Shown here: positions 8,457 through 16,485 of the stretch, in pieces
How positions within the stretch are numbered: the first letter of the stretch is position 1
Layout of the letters: every line of letters begins with the position of its first letter
Assembly: GCF_900155565.1 (NCBI RefSeq)
Contig: NZ_FUHM01000002.1
Location: forward strand, 1,240,001-1,304,000
Source of the DNA: Anaerosalibacter sp. Marseille-P3206
GTDB taxonomy: Bacteria; Bacillota; Clostridia; Tissierellales; Sporanaerobacteraceae
DNA length: 64,000 nucleotides
Direction: 5' to 3'
Made by a program: the position numbers and the translations under genes
The notes under the pieces: generated by a model
Databases searched by the model: none
The model's input: only the letters and a program-made list of their open reading frames with translations
What the model was told of the DNA's origin: nothing

Positions 8457-9083
8457 CTATGATAATTTTCTAATCTGAATAATCCCCGCACAATGAGATA
8501 TAGTTTTAAAATTAATATATCCTTTAGGAAAAAATTCTTTTAGTTCATCAAATACAAAATATATTTCTTCATCATCCCATTCACCAATCTTTATTTTACA
8601 CTGCTCTAGCAATTCTCTTGTTTCAAAAGCTATATCTCCAATGATAATTTCACCGTCATTAGAGAGATGCTTATCTAATTCTTTAATAAACTTAATTTTC
8701 TCTTTATCTTCTAAATGATGCATTGCATAAGTACTTATAATATAATCAAATTGTATATCTTCAAACTCTTTAGGTAAACCTAATGAAAAATCATATTGAA
8801 TTAACTTAGCTAAAAGCATTTTTTCTTTTGCGATTTCTATCATTCTTTTAGAAAAATCAATTCCATACATTTCATATCCTTCATCATATAGTTTTTTTGT
8901 TAATACTCCTGTACCAAATCCAATATCCAATAATTTTGCTTTTTCTTTTCTATGAACTATATTGTACATAGTATTAAGAACATCTTTATATCCTGCAAAT
9001 GGATATTCATTATCCTCTTCACACAATTGAACACTTTTATCATAGCCATCTGCCCATAAATCAAAACCCTTATTGTCTAGCAT
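8457..9083 (-). CDS. Class I SAM-dependent methyltransferase
   Basis: 208 residues with a Rossmann methyltransferase fold: motif I LLDIGFGTGVLTKKL, acidic end of strand 2 YGIDFSKRMIEIAKEK, and motif IV FDYIISTYAMHHL with the usual motif VI GEIIIGDIAF. It starts MLDNKGFDLWADGYD, a beginning shared by small YrrT-like methyltransferases of Firmicutes. The ATG at 9083 follows AAGGAGGAGTTCTTTA. It overlaps the preceding acetyltransferase gene by 14 bases, so the two are translated together. The methyl acceptor is not evident. Confidence 0.83.
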   Translation of the reverse strand: MLDNKGFDLWADGYDKSVQLCEEDNEYPFAGYKDVLNTMYNIVHRKEKAKLLDIGFGTGVLTKKLYDEGYEMYGIDFSKRMIEIAKEKMLLAKLIQYDFSLGLPKEFEDIQFDYIISTYAMHHLEDKEKIKFIKELDKHLSNDGEIIIGDIAFETRELLEQCKIKIGEWDDEEIYFVFDELKEFFPKGYINFKTISHCAGIIQIRKLS

Positions 9084-9621
9084 TAAAGAACTCCTCCTTA
9101 CTAAGTTCATAATCAACAGCAGTTCTCCACATTCCAATTTGGTCTTTCCAACAATCCTTTCTTACTCCAACTTCCCGAGCTCCAATTTTATTTTCATAAA
9201 CATATTGAGCCCTTTTATTTTCAAGCATTGTATCCCAAACAATTTTCTCTATTGGGAATTTGGAATTTATGACCTCATCTGTAAAAAGGAATTCAAATAG
9301 CATTCTGATAATTTTAGGGCCATATCCTCTATTTTGATAACTAAAATCACATATTTTCCATCCAAGATATGCTGCATTATCACCTTTAATTCTATAGCTT
9401 AATTCTCCTACAAAGTTGCCATCAATTTCTATAATACAAAGTTGACTTAATTTGCCTTCCCAACTCCTGATATTATTCATAGTCTCTTCTAGTGACTCCC
9501 CTAAACCATTAGGGAAACCTGCATGTTCCATAACACTACCATCATTCCACCATTTATTTAATTGAATGGCATCATGGGTAGTAGCACTTCTAATTACAAT
9601 ATTATCCTTTTGAATTCTCAT
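9070..9621 (-). CDS. GNAT acetyltransferase, RimJ/RimL type
   Basis: 183 residues, RimL-like GNAT. It shows the N-terminal substrate strand IVIRSATTHDAIQLNKWWNDG, the central strand CIIEIDGNFVGELSYRIKG, and the acetyl-CoA loop YQNRGYGPKIIRMLFEFLF. The late NKRAQYVYENKIGAREVG segment is typical of the family. The ATG at 9621 has GGAGG five bases upstream. It forms a two-gene unit with the methyltransferase at 8457-9083. Such proteins modify ribosomal proteins, amino acids or aminoglycosides; the target cannot be told. Confidence 0.85.
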   Translation of the reverse strand: MRIQKDNIVIRSATTHDAIQLNKWWNDGSVMEHAGFPNGLGESLEETMNNIRSWEGKLSQLCIIEIDGNFVGELSYRIKGDNAAYLGWKICDFSYQNRGYGPKIIRMLFEFLFTDEVINSKFPIEKIVWDTMLENKRAQYVYENKIGAREVGVRKDCWKDQIGMWRTAVDYELSKEEFFNARQ

Positions 9622-10056
9622 ACATTCCTCCATTAAAATTTTTTGAAGGGTTTATATGGCGTGAACCCTCCTTACACGCTTAGCTATCATTTTCATCATA
9701 GCAATCACATCCTTTCTTAATTATTTCTATGAAAACGCCTAAAGCGTCGTCAACTTTGGTAATATACTAGATAAATATGAATTTTACTTATATCACTTTC
9801 TTCTGCATTTACCATGCTCAAATGTCCTCCAGAAAATATAATTCCTGATCAATCTGTATTTTGCCTATCCTCTAATGAAATATTATCTTCATTATATATC
9901 ATACACATGTTCACTTTGACTCATTGCTATACCGCTCTTATATACTTATTTGTTTTATATTCCTTGCCTTTGTAACCCGTTCTACAAAACCTACTCAAAT
10001 ATATCAAAATATATTTATACAAATAGATTTTGCTCAAGAAGTATCACCTTCTCGAT
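9622..10056. other. Gene-free stretch with a decayed coding remnant
   Basis: No intact gene. On the minus strand 9665-9845 can be read as a short frame (IIFSGGHLSMVNAEESD) that shifts once near 9756 and continues DDALGVFIEIIKKGCDCY, suggesting a frameshifted relic I cannot identify. A small hairpin GCGTG/CACGC lies near 9659-9679. The part nearest 10056 should include the 3' end of the tnpB transcript, where family members encode their guide (omega) RNA; I could not define it. Confidence 0.35.
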
Positions 10057-11376
10057 TTAATTCATCCATATATTAGATTTCTCTAACGTATGGCCAGTAA
10101 ATAGAATTTTACTTTTTTTAAAATTCCATTTAGCTGTATATGTTGAGTTGTATAAATCCCAATCAACATAGTCCGAACCAGACAATAATTTATCTTTTTT
10201 AGCTATATTAACACTACTGTTTATATCTCTTGATAATTTAGTTTTACATTTTTGACATGTAAATTCTCTTATCTGTGGATCTTTCTTTTCTTTATTTCCA
10301 CATATACAACAATTTTTAGTTGTATCTTTTTCGTCTACTTTTGAATAGTGTTTACCGCTTCTTTCCATTACCCATTTTAGTATGTTTCTAAATTCTCCTA
10401 TTATTTCTTGATTTAACATGCTTCTATGCATATTATCATAAGTTGCAGTATTAAGAGTAGGAGTATAGTCTCCTATTGCTACATAGTCATAGTTTTTTGC
10501 TATCCAATTAGCAATGCTATAACAACTTGACTTTATTTGTTCTCGTCTCTTGTGGTAAGCATTGTCTAATGCATTGTTTAGCTTTGTCCATCTTTTGCTT
10601 GGTAGGTAATAGCTTCTCCCTGTTTCTGTTTCTATTAGTTTTGATTTTCTGCTGCATAAATCTCTCTTTGATTTTATTTCATCTATTACCTTGTCCCAAT
10701 ATTTTGTTTGTGGCAGTTTTTCAAATTCATAACTTACTCCAGTATTGTCTATGGCTACAAAGAAGTTTTTATGATTTTGGTCTATTGCTATCCATTTGTT
10801 TGTTTCTTTTTTGTCTATGTCTTTTCTTTCTATACAAAATATTGCATAGAATTTGTTGCCTTGTTGTTTGCATAATCTGAAGTTTTTTATTTTGTCTGTG
10901 TTTCTTAAATTTAAATTTTCTTTTAGTTTTCCTATTACTTTTATTCTTTTATTTTCTTTATTTATTCCTAAGGATATTTGTAAATTTTTGTTTTCTATTA
11001 GTTTAAAGCCTTTGTTTGGTTCATCATAATATAGTGAAAACCAATGTTTTTTCCATGATTTGAATTTAGGATATCCTGTTTCATTGTTGAAAAATTTTTT
11101 GTATGTTTCTTTCAGTCTTATTGCTGTGTTTTTGAGTGGTGATGAATGTACTGTATTCAAAAAAATAAACTCTTGTTTTAGTATTGGAACTTGATTTCTT
11201 AAGTTCCTTCCTGTCAAGAGTTTTTTGTCATTATTATTTTCTTTATAATCTTTTATTGTCATTTCCAAAAGATAATTGTATAGCCAATTACATATTTTAG
11301 ATTGTCCATCTAGAATTAACTCATCTTCTTTTGTAAAGATAACTTCTATTTTTCTATTGAATATCATTACATTCAT
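10057..11376 (-). CDS. tnpB: TnpB-type RNA-guided nuclease of an IS607-like element
   Basis: 439 residues, related to Cas12. The RuvC-like core has its first Asp in WIAIDQNHKNFF (D199) and its last Asp in LSRDINSSVNIA (D384). A zinc-binding segment is CCICGN...CQKCK (356-377). At the RuvC-II position, where most TnpBs read [IV]-E-D-L, this protein reads AIGDY (G302-D303), so the usual catalytic Glu is absent. It starts ATG at 11376, 14 bases beyond the stop of a broken serine-recombinase gene. That pairing identifies an IS607-type element. Whether it still cleaves DNA is open. Confidence 0.85.
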   Translation of the reverse strand: MNVMIFNRKIEVIFTKEDELILDGQSKICNWLYNYLLEMTIKDYKENNNDKKLLTGRNLRNQVPILKQEFIFLNTVHSSPLKNTAIRLKETYKKFFNNETGYPKFKSWKKHWFSLYYDEPNKGFKLIENKNLQISLGINKENKRIKVIGKLKENLNLRNTDKIKNFRLCKQQGNKFYAIFCIERKDIDKKETNKWIAIDQNHKNFFVAIDNTGVSYEFEKLPQTKYWDKVIDEIKSKRDLCSRKSKLIETETGRSYYLPSKRWTKLNNALDNAYHKRREQIKSSCYSIANWIAKNYDYVAIGDYTPTLNTATYDNMHRSMLNQEIIGEFRNILKWVMERSGKHYSKVDEKDTTKNCCICGNKEKKDPQIREFTCQKCKTKLSRDINSSVNIAKKDKLLSGSDYVDWDLYNSTYTAKWNFKKSKILFTGHTLEKSNIWMN

Positions 11377-11389
11377 TCACCGCCTTCGG

Positions 11390-11898
11390 CTATTTGAATA
11401 GTTCCTTGTTTTCTTGTTGAATTGTTTTTGCCTTATGACTTCTACTGCCATATAGTTTTGCTGAAAATACTGTTATTATTGATAAAACATCTTCTACTAG
11501 TTCTTTTTCATAAGTTTTATCTTCTGTATAATTTATTATTTCAATTTTAACACCATTAAAGTCACACATTTGTTCTATTATGTCGTATCCAAATCTTATT
11601 AATCTGTCTTTATAATTAATTACAATCCTGTCAATTTCTCTTTCGCATATTAATTTTATTAGTTCTTTTAACCCTTTTTTATTGTAATTTAAGCCACTTC
11701 CTATGTCTTTGATTATTTTAAATTGATATCCTCTTGCACTACAATAATCACTTACTGTTTTAATTTGCCTTTCTAAATCTTCTTTTTGATCTGATGAAGA
11801 AACTCTATCTTCCCTTCATCTTCCCATCTTCTTAGAGTTGATTTTGCAACTCCTAAATATTCACTTGCTTCTTTTATAGTAAGTTTTATGATAATCAC
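11390..11898 (-). pseudogene. IS607-type serine recombinase TnpA, internally deleted
   Basis: GTG at 11898 (after AAGGGGTG) begins a MerR-like HTH, KLTIKEASEYLGVAKSTLRRW. At about 11800 the reading frame breaks after WEDEGKIE. In another frame the protein resumes as SSSDQKEDLERQIKTVSDYC and runs through DIGSGLNYNKKGLKELI and LSIITVFSAKLYGSRSHK to a stop at 11390, all characteristic of IS607 TnpA. The segment between, including the strand with the catalytic serine (usually GYARVS), is missing. The element therefore cannot transpose with its own recombinase. Confidence 0.85.
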
Positions 11899-11902
11899 CC
11901 CT

Positions 11903-11958
11903 TACTATAAAGTATAGTAGGCGTTTGCGAAACGCCATAACCCGCATGAATACGGGAC
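11903..11958. repeat. Three adjacent palindromes at the IS607-like element border
   Basis: Consecutive palindromes: TTACTATAAAGTATAGTAG, GGCGTTTGCGAAACGCC and CCCGCATGAATACGGG. They lie between the broken tnpA and the next transposase. They may be element ends, recombinase sites or transcription stops. TTGCGAAAC here is matched by GTTTCGCAA near 13665 beyond the neighbouring transposase gene, so they might also mark that element's left border. Confidence 0.4.
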
Positions 11959-12055
11959 ATTTTTTCTTTAAAAAGATATAACTCCTCACTGATTTATGGT
12001 AAAATTGAAGTGTCAAGCAACAAATCCACCAAAACCTGAAAGGAGTTATAAAAAT

Positions 12056-13507
12056 ATGATACCACAAAAACAGCTTTCTTTGGCAGATATTTATTCAGAT
12101 TGTAAAACTTTTTTTGAAGACGATAAACCTAAGTTTCTTTCATTACTTGAAAATACCATTAATCTTAATGAGTTTATCCCTATTTCTTTTTATCACCACT
12201 TTTATGCTTCTACTGGAAGACCCCGTGAATACAAGCTTCATTCCATGTTATAGGCTTTGATTATTCAAAGAATCTTCTCTATTCCTACAGATACTCTCTT
12301 AATTACTTTTCTTAAGTATTCAAGTGAATTAAGAGATTTTTGTGGGTTTAATAAAGTTCCTGATGGTTCTAAATTTACTCGTTTCAAACAAGATTTCTTA
12401 GAAGATTTACAAACTGTATTTGATAATCTTGTTGATGTTACTGAGCCCATATGCCAAGATATTGATGGAGCTAAAGCTTCTATGACGATTTTTGATACTT
12501 CAAGAATTGAAGCTTTTGTCGCTGAAAATAATCCTAAATATGCTAATAAAATAATTAAACAATTAAAAGCTTTTAAAAAATCTCAAGGTCTTGATGATTC
12601 TTATGATCCATACAAAGTTGCATATGGCTCCATGCCTTCGAATGCTGCGTCTAACCCTGAAATAAAGCAACTTTACATCAATGGGCACTTTTGCTATGTC
12701 TATAAATTTGGTATGGTCACAAATGGTTTAGGAATCGTAAGGGATATTTCTTTTTACAATAAAGATTTTTTAAATTCTCATCCTGAAATCATTGTTGATA
12801 AAAAATCAGATTCACCAAATGAAGATAAATCACTTCATGATGCCAAAGCTGTCATCCCTGTTCTAAAAGACTACTTTGAAAAACATCCTAGTATTAAACC
12901 AAATATTTTCATTGGTGATGCCGCTTTTGATGCTACTAATATTTACAGAGATTTACTTACTGATTTAAAATTTAGTAAAGCGTATATTCCTTTAAATCAA
13001 CGTTCTTCTCTAAAGCATCCAGACTATACAGTAAATGAAGCTGGGATACCCTACTGCCCACATGACTCAACTCTTTTAATGAAGTCAGAGGGATCTTCAT
13101 GTTTGAAATCTGGTATTAAAAGGTTTAAGTTTGTATGCCCAAAAATGAAATGGATTAAAGACGATAATGGTAAACGCAAAAGGAGACACTTTTGCGAAGA
13201 CCCTTGTACTTCATCACCTTGTGGAAGAATGCTCTACATATATCCTGAAAAAGATCTTCGTGCTTATCCAGGTACTCTTCGAGACACAGAAGAATGGGAT
13301 AAAGTTTACAAAATTCGTTCAGTAGTAGAACAGTCCATAAATCACTTTAAAGAAAGCTTTTGCATTGCTGGGCGCAAAACTCAAAACGAGAAAACTATTC
13401 ATGCTGATTTACTTCTAGCAGGTATCACTCAGTTAATTACTGTTGTTCTTGCTGATAAAATACATAAACATGAATACATCAGAAGCTTAAAACCATTAAT
13501 TGCTTAG
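12056..13507 (+). pseudogene. DDE transposase (IS1182-like) interrupted by one in-frame TAG
   Basis: One reading frame of 484 codons, with start ATG at 12056 after AAAGGAG. It is open except for a TAG at 12251-12253 in HSML-stop-ALIIQRIFS, where a tryptophan (TGG) would fit. The DDE core shows Asp in TIFDTSRIE, Asp in IFIGDAAFDA and Glu in RSVVEQSINHFKE. A cysteine-rich segment (CPHDST...CEDPCTSSPCGR) lies in the insertion domain. Length and motifs fit IS1182/IS5-superfamily transposases. It is one of few genes on the plus strand here, consistent with an insertion. Confidence 0.78.
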
Positions 13508-13790
13508 ATATTTGTTTAGATATTAATTTTCTCATAAATTCAATAGCTTTATTTTGTGTACCCATTTTTGAGAATAACTTATTGATTTCATTAAATTTCC
13601 ACTTTCAACTCCCAAACTTTATTTTTAAAAGATTTATATTTCTATTATTCATTTTTCAAAAATAGTTTCGCAATTACTTATATAAATTGTCAATACATTG
13701 AATAATTATAGATATTATATCATTAGATAGTGATTTATAGAAATGGTTTCTAATAAGCTAAATATCATCCTATAACCTATAGCTTGTCCA
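13508..13790. other. Gene-free tail of the transposase element
   Basis: A/T-rich, no coding potential seen. GTTTCGCAA near 13665 mirrors TTGCGAAAC near 11927 and could be the right end of the IS1182-like element, but the match is only nine bases. Confidence 0.3.
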
Positions 13791-13850
13791 CTATTTATGA
13801 TACGGTTCACCGTATCGGCTCTACTCGCAAAATTTATTTAGTGGTAGATA
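13791..13850 (-). repeat. rlmH-3'-end-like repeat, copy 2 (candidate att site)
   Basis: The minus strand reads GGTGAACCGTATCATAAATAG, one difference from the rlmH end. It forms the palindrome GATACGGTGAACCGTATC with its left neighbour and is preceded by TTTTGCGAGTAGAGCC. Beyond the core it continues GACAAGCTATAGG, similar to GGAAAAGCTATGCG after rlmH. It lies 24 bases beyond the terminator at 13874-13911. Confidence 0.7.
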
Positions 13851-13873
13851 TTCCCAATATATAAGATATAAAT

Positions 13874-13911
13874 AAACCAGTAGGTTTTCATCATAATAAG
13901 CCTACTGGTTT
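13874..13911 (-). terminator. Terminator of the Rpn nuclease gene
   Basis: AAACCAGTAGG and CCTACTGGTTT form a perfect 11-bp stem with a 16-base loop, followed on the minus strand by ATTTATATC. It lies 26 bases after the Rpn stop codon. Confidence 0.75.
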
Positions 13912-13937
13912 TATTGTATTATTTATTAACTTATTCA

Positions 13938-14963
13938 TTAAAGATATTTATCAATATCATCTAAAGATTCTAATGAAAATATTTCTTCAATTATTAAATC
14001 TAATATTTCAATATCTGCATTATTTAATTTTTCTTTATAATCTTCTGGTAATTTGCCAAATTTTTTAGTCAGTAGTTTTATTGCATAATTAAGACTTTTT
14101 CTACGCTCACCTTGTTGTATACCCTTTTCCATACCCTTTTCCATACCCTTTTCTATACCTTGCTTTATTCCTTCTTGTCTAAATATCTCAGCCAAAGTCA
14201 TTACCAGTTCACTCCCTTCTGGATAAGTTTTACTAATTTTATCAATTATCTCGCCAACATCTTTTTTAGTGAGATTTGCTCTTGCATTAAATATATATTT
14301 AATAAATGTTTCAAAATACTCTATTCCCGTTTGCTTATCTTCTAATTCCTGCAAATATTCTGCCGCTCTAAATATAGATTCTTGTAATCCTTTATTATCT
14401 TTTGTAAATATATCTCTAAATATAGTGAGTATTATTCTAAGTTGTGCTTGACCTTTTATTTCTTCATCTGTATATCTTGATAGGTCATAGATTAAATATT
14501 CATAATCTGGAATAAACTTTTGTATTTCCTTTGGAAGGTCTTTATATCCTGTTATCAACTCTCCTAATGTAGTTTTTATATTCCAGTTATCTTTTCCATG
14601 ATATATTACTAATGGTATTATCATGGGAAGTTCATTTATTCCTTCTTTTTTTATTTTTGCTTCCCAAATTTCTATCATATACTTTAGTAGTTGAAGTGAT
14701 ATGCCTTTGCTAGTATAGCTTTTATGTTCAAACAGAAAATAAATATAACCTTCTCTTTTGTTTATATTTACCCTAAATAGCATATCTGAAAAGCCTTCTT
14801 GAAGTTCTTCATTTATAAAGCTGTCCTTTTGTGGCTCTAATGTATTTACATCTATAACATTCATAATATTTTCAGGTAAATAGTTATTCAAAAAATCCTT
14901 GGCTATTTCTACATTTCCAAAGGTCTCCTTAAAGAATTTATCATGTGGATTTTGAATTTTCAT
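13938..14963 (-). CDS. Rpn-family recombination-promoting nuclease (PD-(D/E)XK transposase-like)
   Basis: 341 residues. The N-terminal PD-(D/E)XK nuclease fold carries GFSDMLFRV (catalytic Asp near 60) and YIYFLFEHKSY (E-x-K-like EHK near 80), followed by the family stretch MIIPLVIYHGKDNW. The C-terminus has an EKGMEKGMEKGIQQGE repeat, encoded by tandem 12-base units, of the kind that varies in copy number within the family. Rpn proteins promote RecA-independent recombination, and some act in phage defence. ATG at 14963 follows TAGGTAGGTG. A fragment of a second copy lies at 7074-7206. Confidence 0.88.
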   Translation of the reverse strand: MKIQNPHDKFFKETFGNVEIAKDFLNNYLPENIMNVIDVNTLEPQKDSFINEELQEGFSDMLFRVNINKREGYIYFLFEHKSYTSKGISLQLLKYMIEIWEAKIKKEGINELPMIIPLVIYHGKDNWNIKTTLGELITGYKDLPKEIQKFIPDYEYLIYDLSRYTDEEIKGQAQLRIILTIFRDIFTKDNKGLQESIFRAAEYLQELEDKQTGIEYFETFIKYIFNARANLTKKDVGEIIDKISKTYPEGSELVMTLAEIFRQEGIKQGIEKGMEKGMEKGIQQGERRKSLNYAIKLLTKKFGKLPEDYKEKLNNADIEILDLIIEEIFSLESLDDIDKYL

Positions 14964-15033
14964 ATCATCACCTACCTAATTTTAGTATACCATATAATGT
15001 ACTATTATTACATAAAATATAAACAATGTGTCA

Positions 15034-15516
15034 TTAAATATAATATTTATCATCTTCCCATTTCAATGGATTTGTTTCTATGTAATTCCATATTCCTTGG
15101 TATTCTTGTTCATTTCTGATTATATGGTCATAGAATGATTTTTGCCATAATGAAAAGCCAATCTGTTTAGAGATAGAACCTTTAAATTGCTGGATAATAC
15201 GAGATATTGTAGGGACGGTCTTTGACCGTCCGTTTCCATTATATAATATAATAATCATATGTATATGATTGGGCATAATAACATATTTGTTGATTTCAAC
15301 ATTTTCATAAATAGAATTAATTTTATTTATTTCTAAATCAATAATTTCTCCTATATTTGATAATGGTGGTCTTTCAAACTGGCGACCACAGGTCTCCCCT
15401 ACTTTCCAAAATAGACTTTTCTTATCCTTGCTACATATAGTTATAAAATAATATCCTACTTGTGAATAATCATAATTTTTTAATCTAATATTCTTTCTTC
15501 GTGGTAATTCATCCAT
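15034..15516 (-). CDS. REP-associated tyrosine transposase (RAYT, IS200-like Y1 family)
   Basis: 160 residues. Y1/HUH endonuclease: the metal-binding His pair is in VIMPNHIHMIII. The candidate nucleophile Tyr is in FYDHIIRNEQEYQGIWNYIE. The N-terminus PRRKNIRLKNYDYSQVGYYFITICS is the RAYT signature. ATG at 15516 is preceded by GGTGG; a start 15 bases upstream has no such site. Two copies of local palindromic repeats lie in frame inside the gene (see repeats at 15213 and 15384), adding GNGRSKTVPT and GETCGRQFERPP. RAYTs are single-copy genes that mobilise REP palindromes. Confidence 0.85.
   Translation of the reverse strand: MDELPRRKNIRLKNYDYSQVGYYFITICSKDKKSLFWKVGETCGRQFERPPLSNIGEIIDLEINKINSIYENVEINKYVIMPNHIHMIIILYNGNGRSKTVPTISRIIQQFKGSISKQIGFSLWQKSFYDHIIRNEQEYQGIWNYIETNPLKWEDDKYYI
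15213..15231. repeat. Palindromic repeat inside the RAYT gene
   Basis: GGACGGTC-TTT-GACCGTCC, a perfect 8-bp stem with a 3-base loop, read in frame as part of NGRSKTVPTIS. It belongs to the same GGACGG class as the hairpin at 1494-1523. Confidence 0.7.
15384..15402. repeat. Second palindromic repeat copy inside the RAYT gene
   Basis: GACCACAGGTCTCCCCTAC differs by one base from the right part of the intergenic repeat at 15635-15655 and 17400-17420 (GACCAAAGGTCTCCCCTAC). It is translated in frame within VGETCGRQF. Confidence 0.6.
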
Positions 15517-15634
15517 ATAACCACCATCCATCTTAATATTATCCCTATGTCACATTTTTCCACTTATACACATTATACCATTTCCTTATGGTCCGTGGTA
15601 ACCCCTAAATCCTAATTTATTATAGTCATACATA

Positions 15635-15651
15635 GGAGACCAAAGGTCTCC
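15635..15651. repeat. REP-like palindrome GGAGACC-AAA-GGTCTCC
   Basis: Perfect 7-bp stem with a 3-base loop. An identical copy lies at 17400-17416. Both have the preceding context TTTATTATAGTCATACA in common, and both are followed within 1-20 bases by the rlmH-end sequence. This makes a composite repeat of roughly 100 bases (15560-15673 and 17341-17457). Confidence 0.75.
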
Positions 15652-15652
15652 C

Positions 15653-15715
15653 CTACTTATGATACGGTTCACCGTATCAACTTGAATCGCAAAACCTATT
15701 TGGTGATAGATATGC
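15653..15715 (-). repeat. rlmH-3'-end-like repeat, copy 1 (candidate att site)
   Basis: The 21-base core at 15653-15673 is identical to the end of rlmH at 17437-17457. On the minus strand it is preceded by GATAC (making an 18-base palindrome), then TTTTGCGATTCAAGTT and the shared flank GGCATATCTATCACC. It lies 47 bases past the Fic terminator. Confidence 0.72.
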
Positions 15716-15761
15716 CAAGTAAAATCAACTTTAATTAAAAAATAATCTTTATAAATTTATA

Positions 15762-15788
15762 AAGCCACTTGGATTAATCAAGTGGCTT
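15762..15788 (-). terminator. Terminator overlapping the fic stop codon
   Basis: AAGCCACTTG and CAAGTGGCTT form a perfect 10-bp stem. The minus-strand arm is followed by TATAAATTTATAAAG. The stem includes the last codons of fic. Confidence 0.65.
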
Positions 15789-16475
15789 CTTATCTATCAT
15801 TGAATTATATGCTTTTATTACTGGACTATTTTTAGTTGCTATTTTCTTTATAAAATCTTCCTGTTCTTCTTTTGTAATAGGCTTGGTAATCTTCCCAAAT
15901 ATCCTTGTCATTTTATCATAATCACAATTAAAAGCATCAATGCTTGCTTCTATCATTTCTACATTAGATATATTTGAAAAATCAATTGCATAACCTGCAA
16001 CTTTTGCCAAATATTCAATCATTGCTCTTTGAGTTCTACCATTACCTTCTCTGAAAGGATGTAATACATTTATTTCTCCTAAATAATAAGCAAGTTTATC
16101 ATATATATTTGCCTTATCTACTCCTATCAAATAATGTTCTTCCTTTAACCATGAAAATATTCTTTCAGCATTTTCTGTAATGTACATGTAATTACAAAAT
16201 TGATTACCCTTTGATATATTTACAGTCCTTAGTTCTCCTGCCCAATCATAGATATCTCTAAAAATATGTCTGTGTATACCCTGCAAATGTTTTAAATTAA
16301 AATCTCCTTTAATTGGATTATCTTTTATTTCTGCTATAGACAAAGATGTATATTCCATTTCAGCTATATTGAGTTCTTCATTATTTGTAATATTAAACTT
16401 ATTCCTTAATACAAAGGAATTTGGATAACAATACTTTATATCCCACTCATAACTATAATCATAATTCTTACTCAT
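15774..16475 (-). CDS. fic: Fic-domain toxin (AMP transferase), class I
   Basis: 233 residues. The Fic active site HPFREGNGRTQR (His139) matches the canonical HxFx[DE]GNGRxxR motif needed for AMP transfer to target hydroxyls. The flap region is around NISKGNQFCNYMYI, and helix-forming ELRTVN precedes it. There is no inhibitory helix motif inside the protein itself. That fits a class I Fic controlled by a separate small antitoxin, which is encoded 10 bases upstream (16486-16653). It starts at the ATG at 16475. In VbhT and relatives the targets are DNA gyrase and topoisomerase IV; the target here is unknown. Confidence 0.9.
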   Translation of the reverse strand: MSKNYDYSYEWDIKYCYPNSFVLRNKFNITNNEELNIAEMEYTSLSIAEIKDNPIKGDFNLKHLQGIHRHIFRDIYDWAGELRTVNISKGNQFCNYMYITENAERIFSWLKEEHYLIGVDKANIYDKLAYYLGEINVLHPFREGNGRTQRAMIEYLAKVAGYAIDFSNISNVEMIEASIDAFNCDYDKMTRIFGKITKPITKEEQEDFIKKIATKNSPVIKAYNSMIDKKPLD

Positions 16476-16485
16476 AATACCATAC

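Noticed and set aside
10527-10880. Plus-strand open frame opposite tnpB
   Set aside because: Low-complexity hydrophobic translation without a ribosome site; a shadow of the tnpB coding sequence.
11903-11958. Cluster of palindromes read as a small structured RNA or tRNA-like element
   Set aside because: Three separate short hairpins without cloverleaf spacing; more likely element borders.
13938-14345. Tandem AACCCTTTTCCAT-type units as a CRISPR-like or VNTR array
   Set aside because: They encode the EKGMEKG repeat within the Rpn protein in frame; only three units and no spacers.
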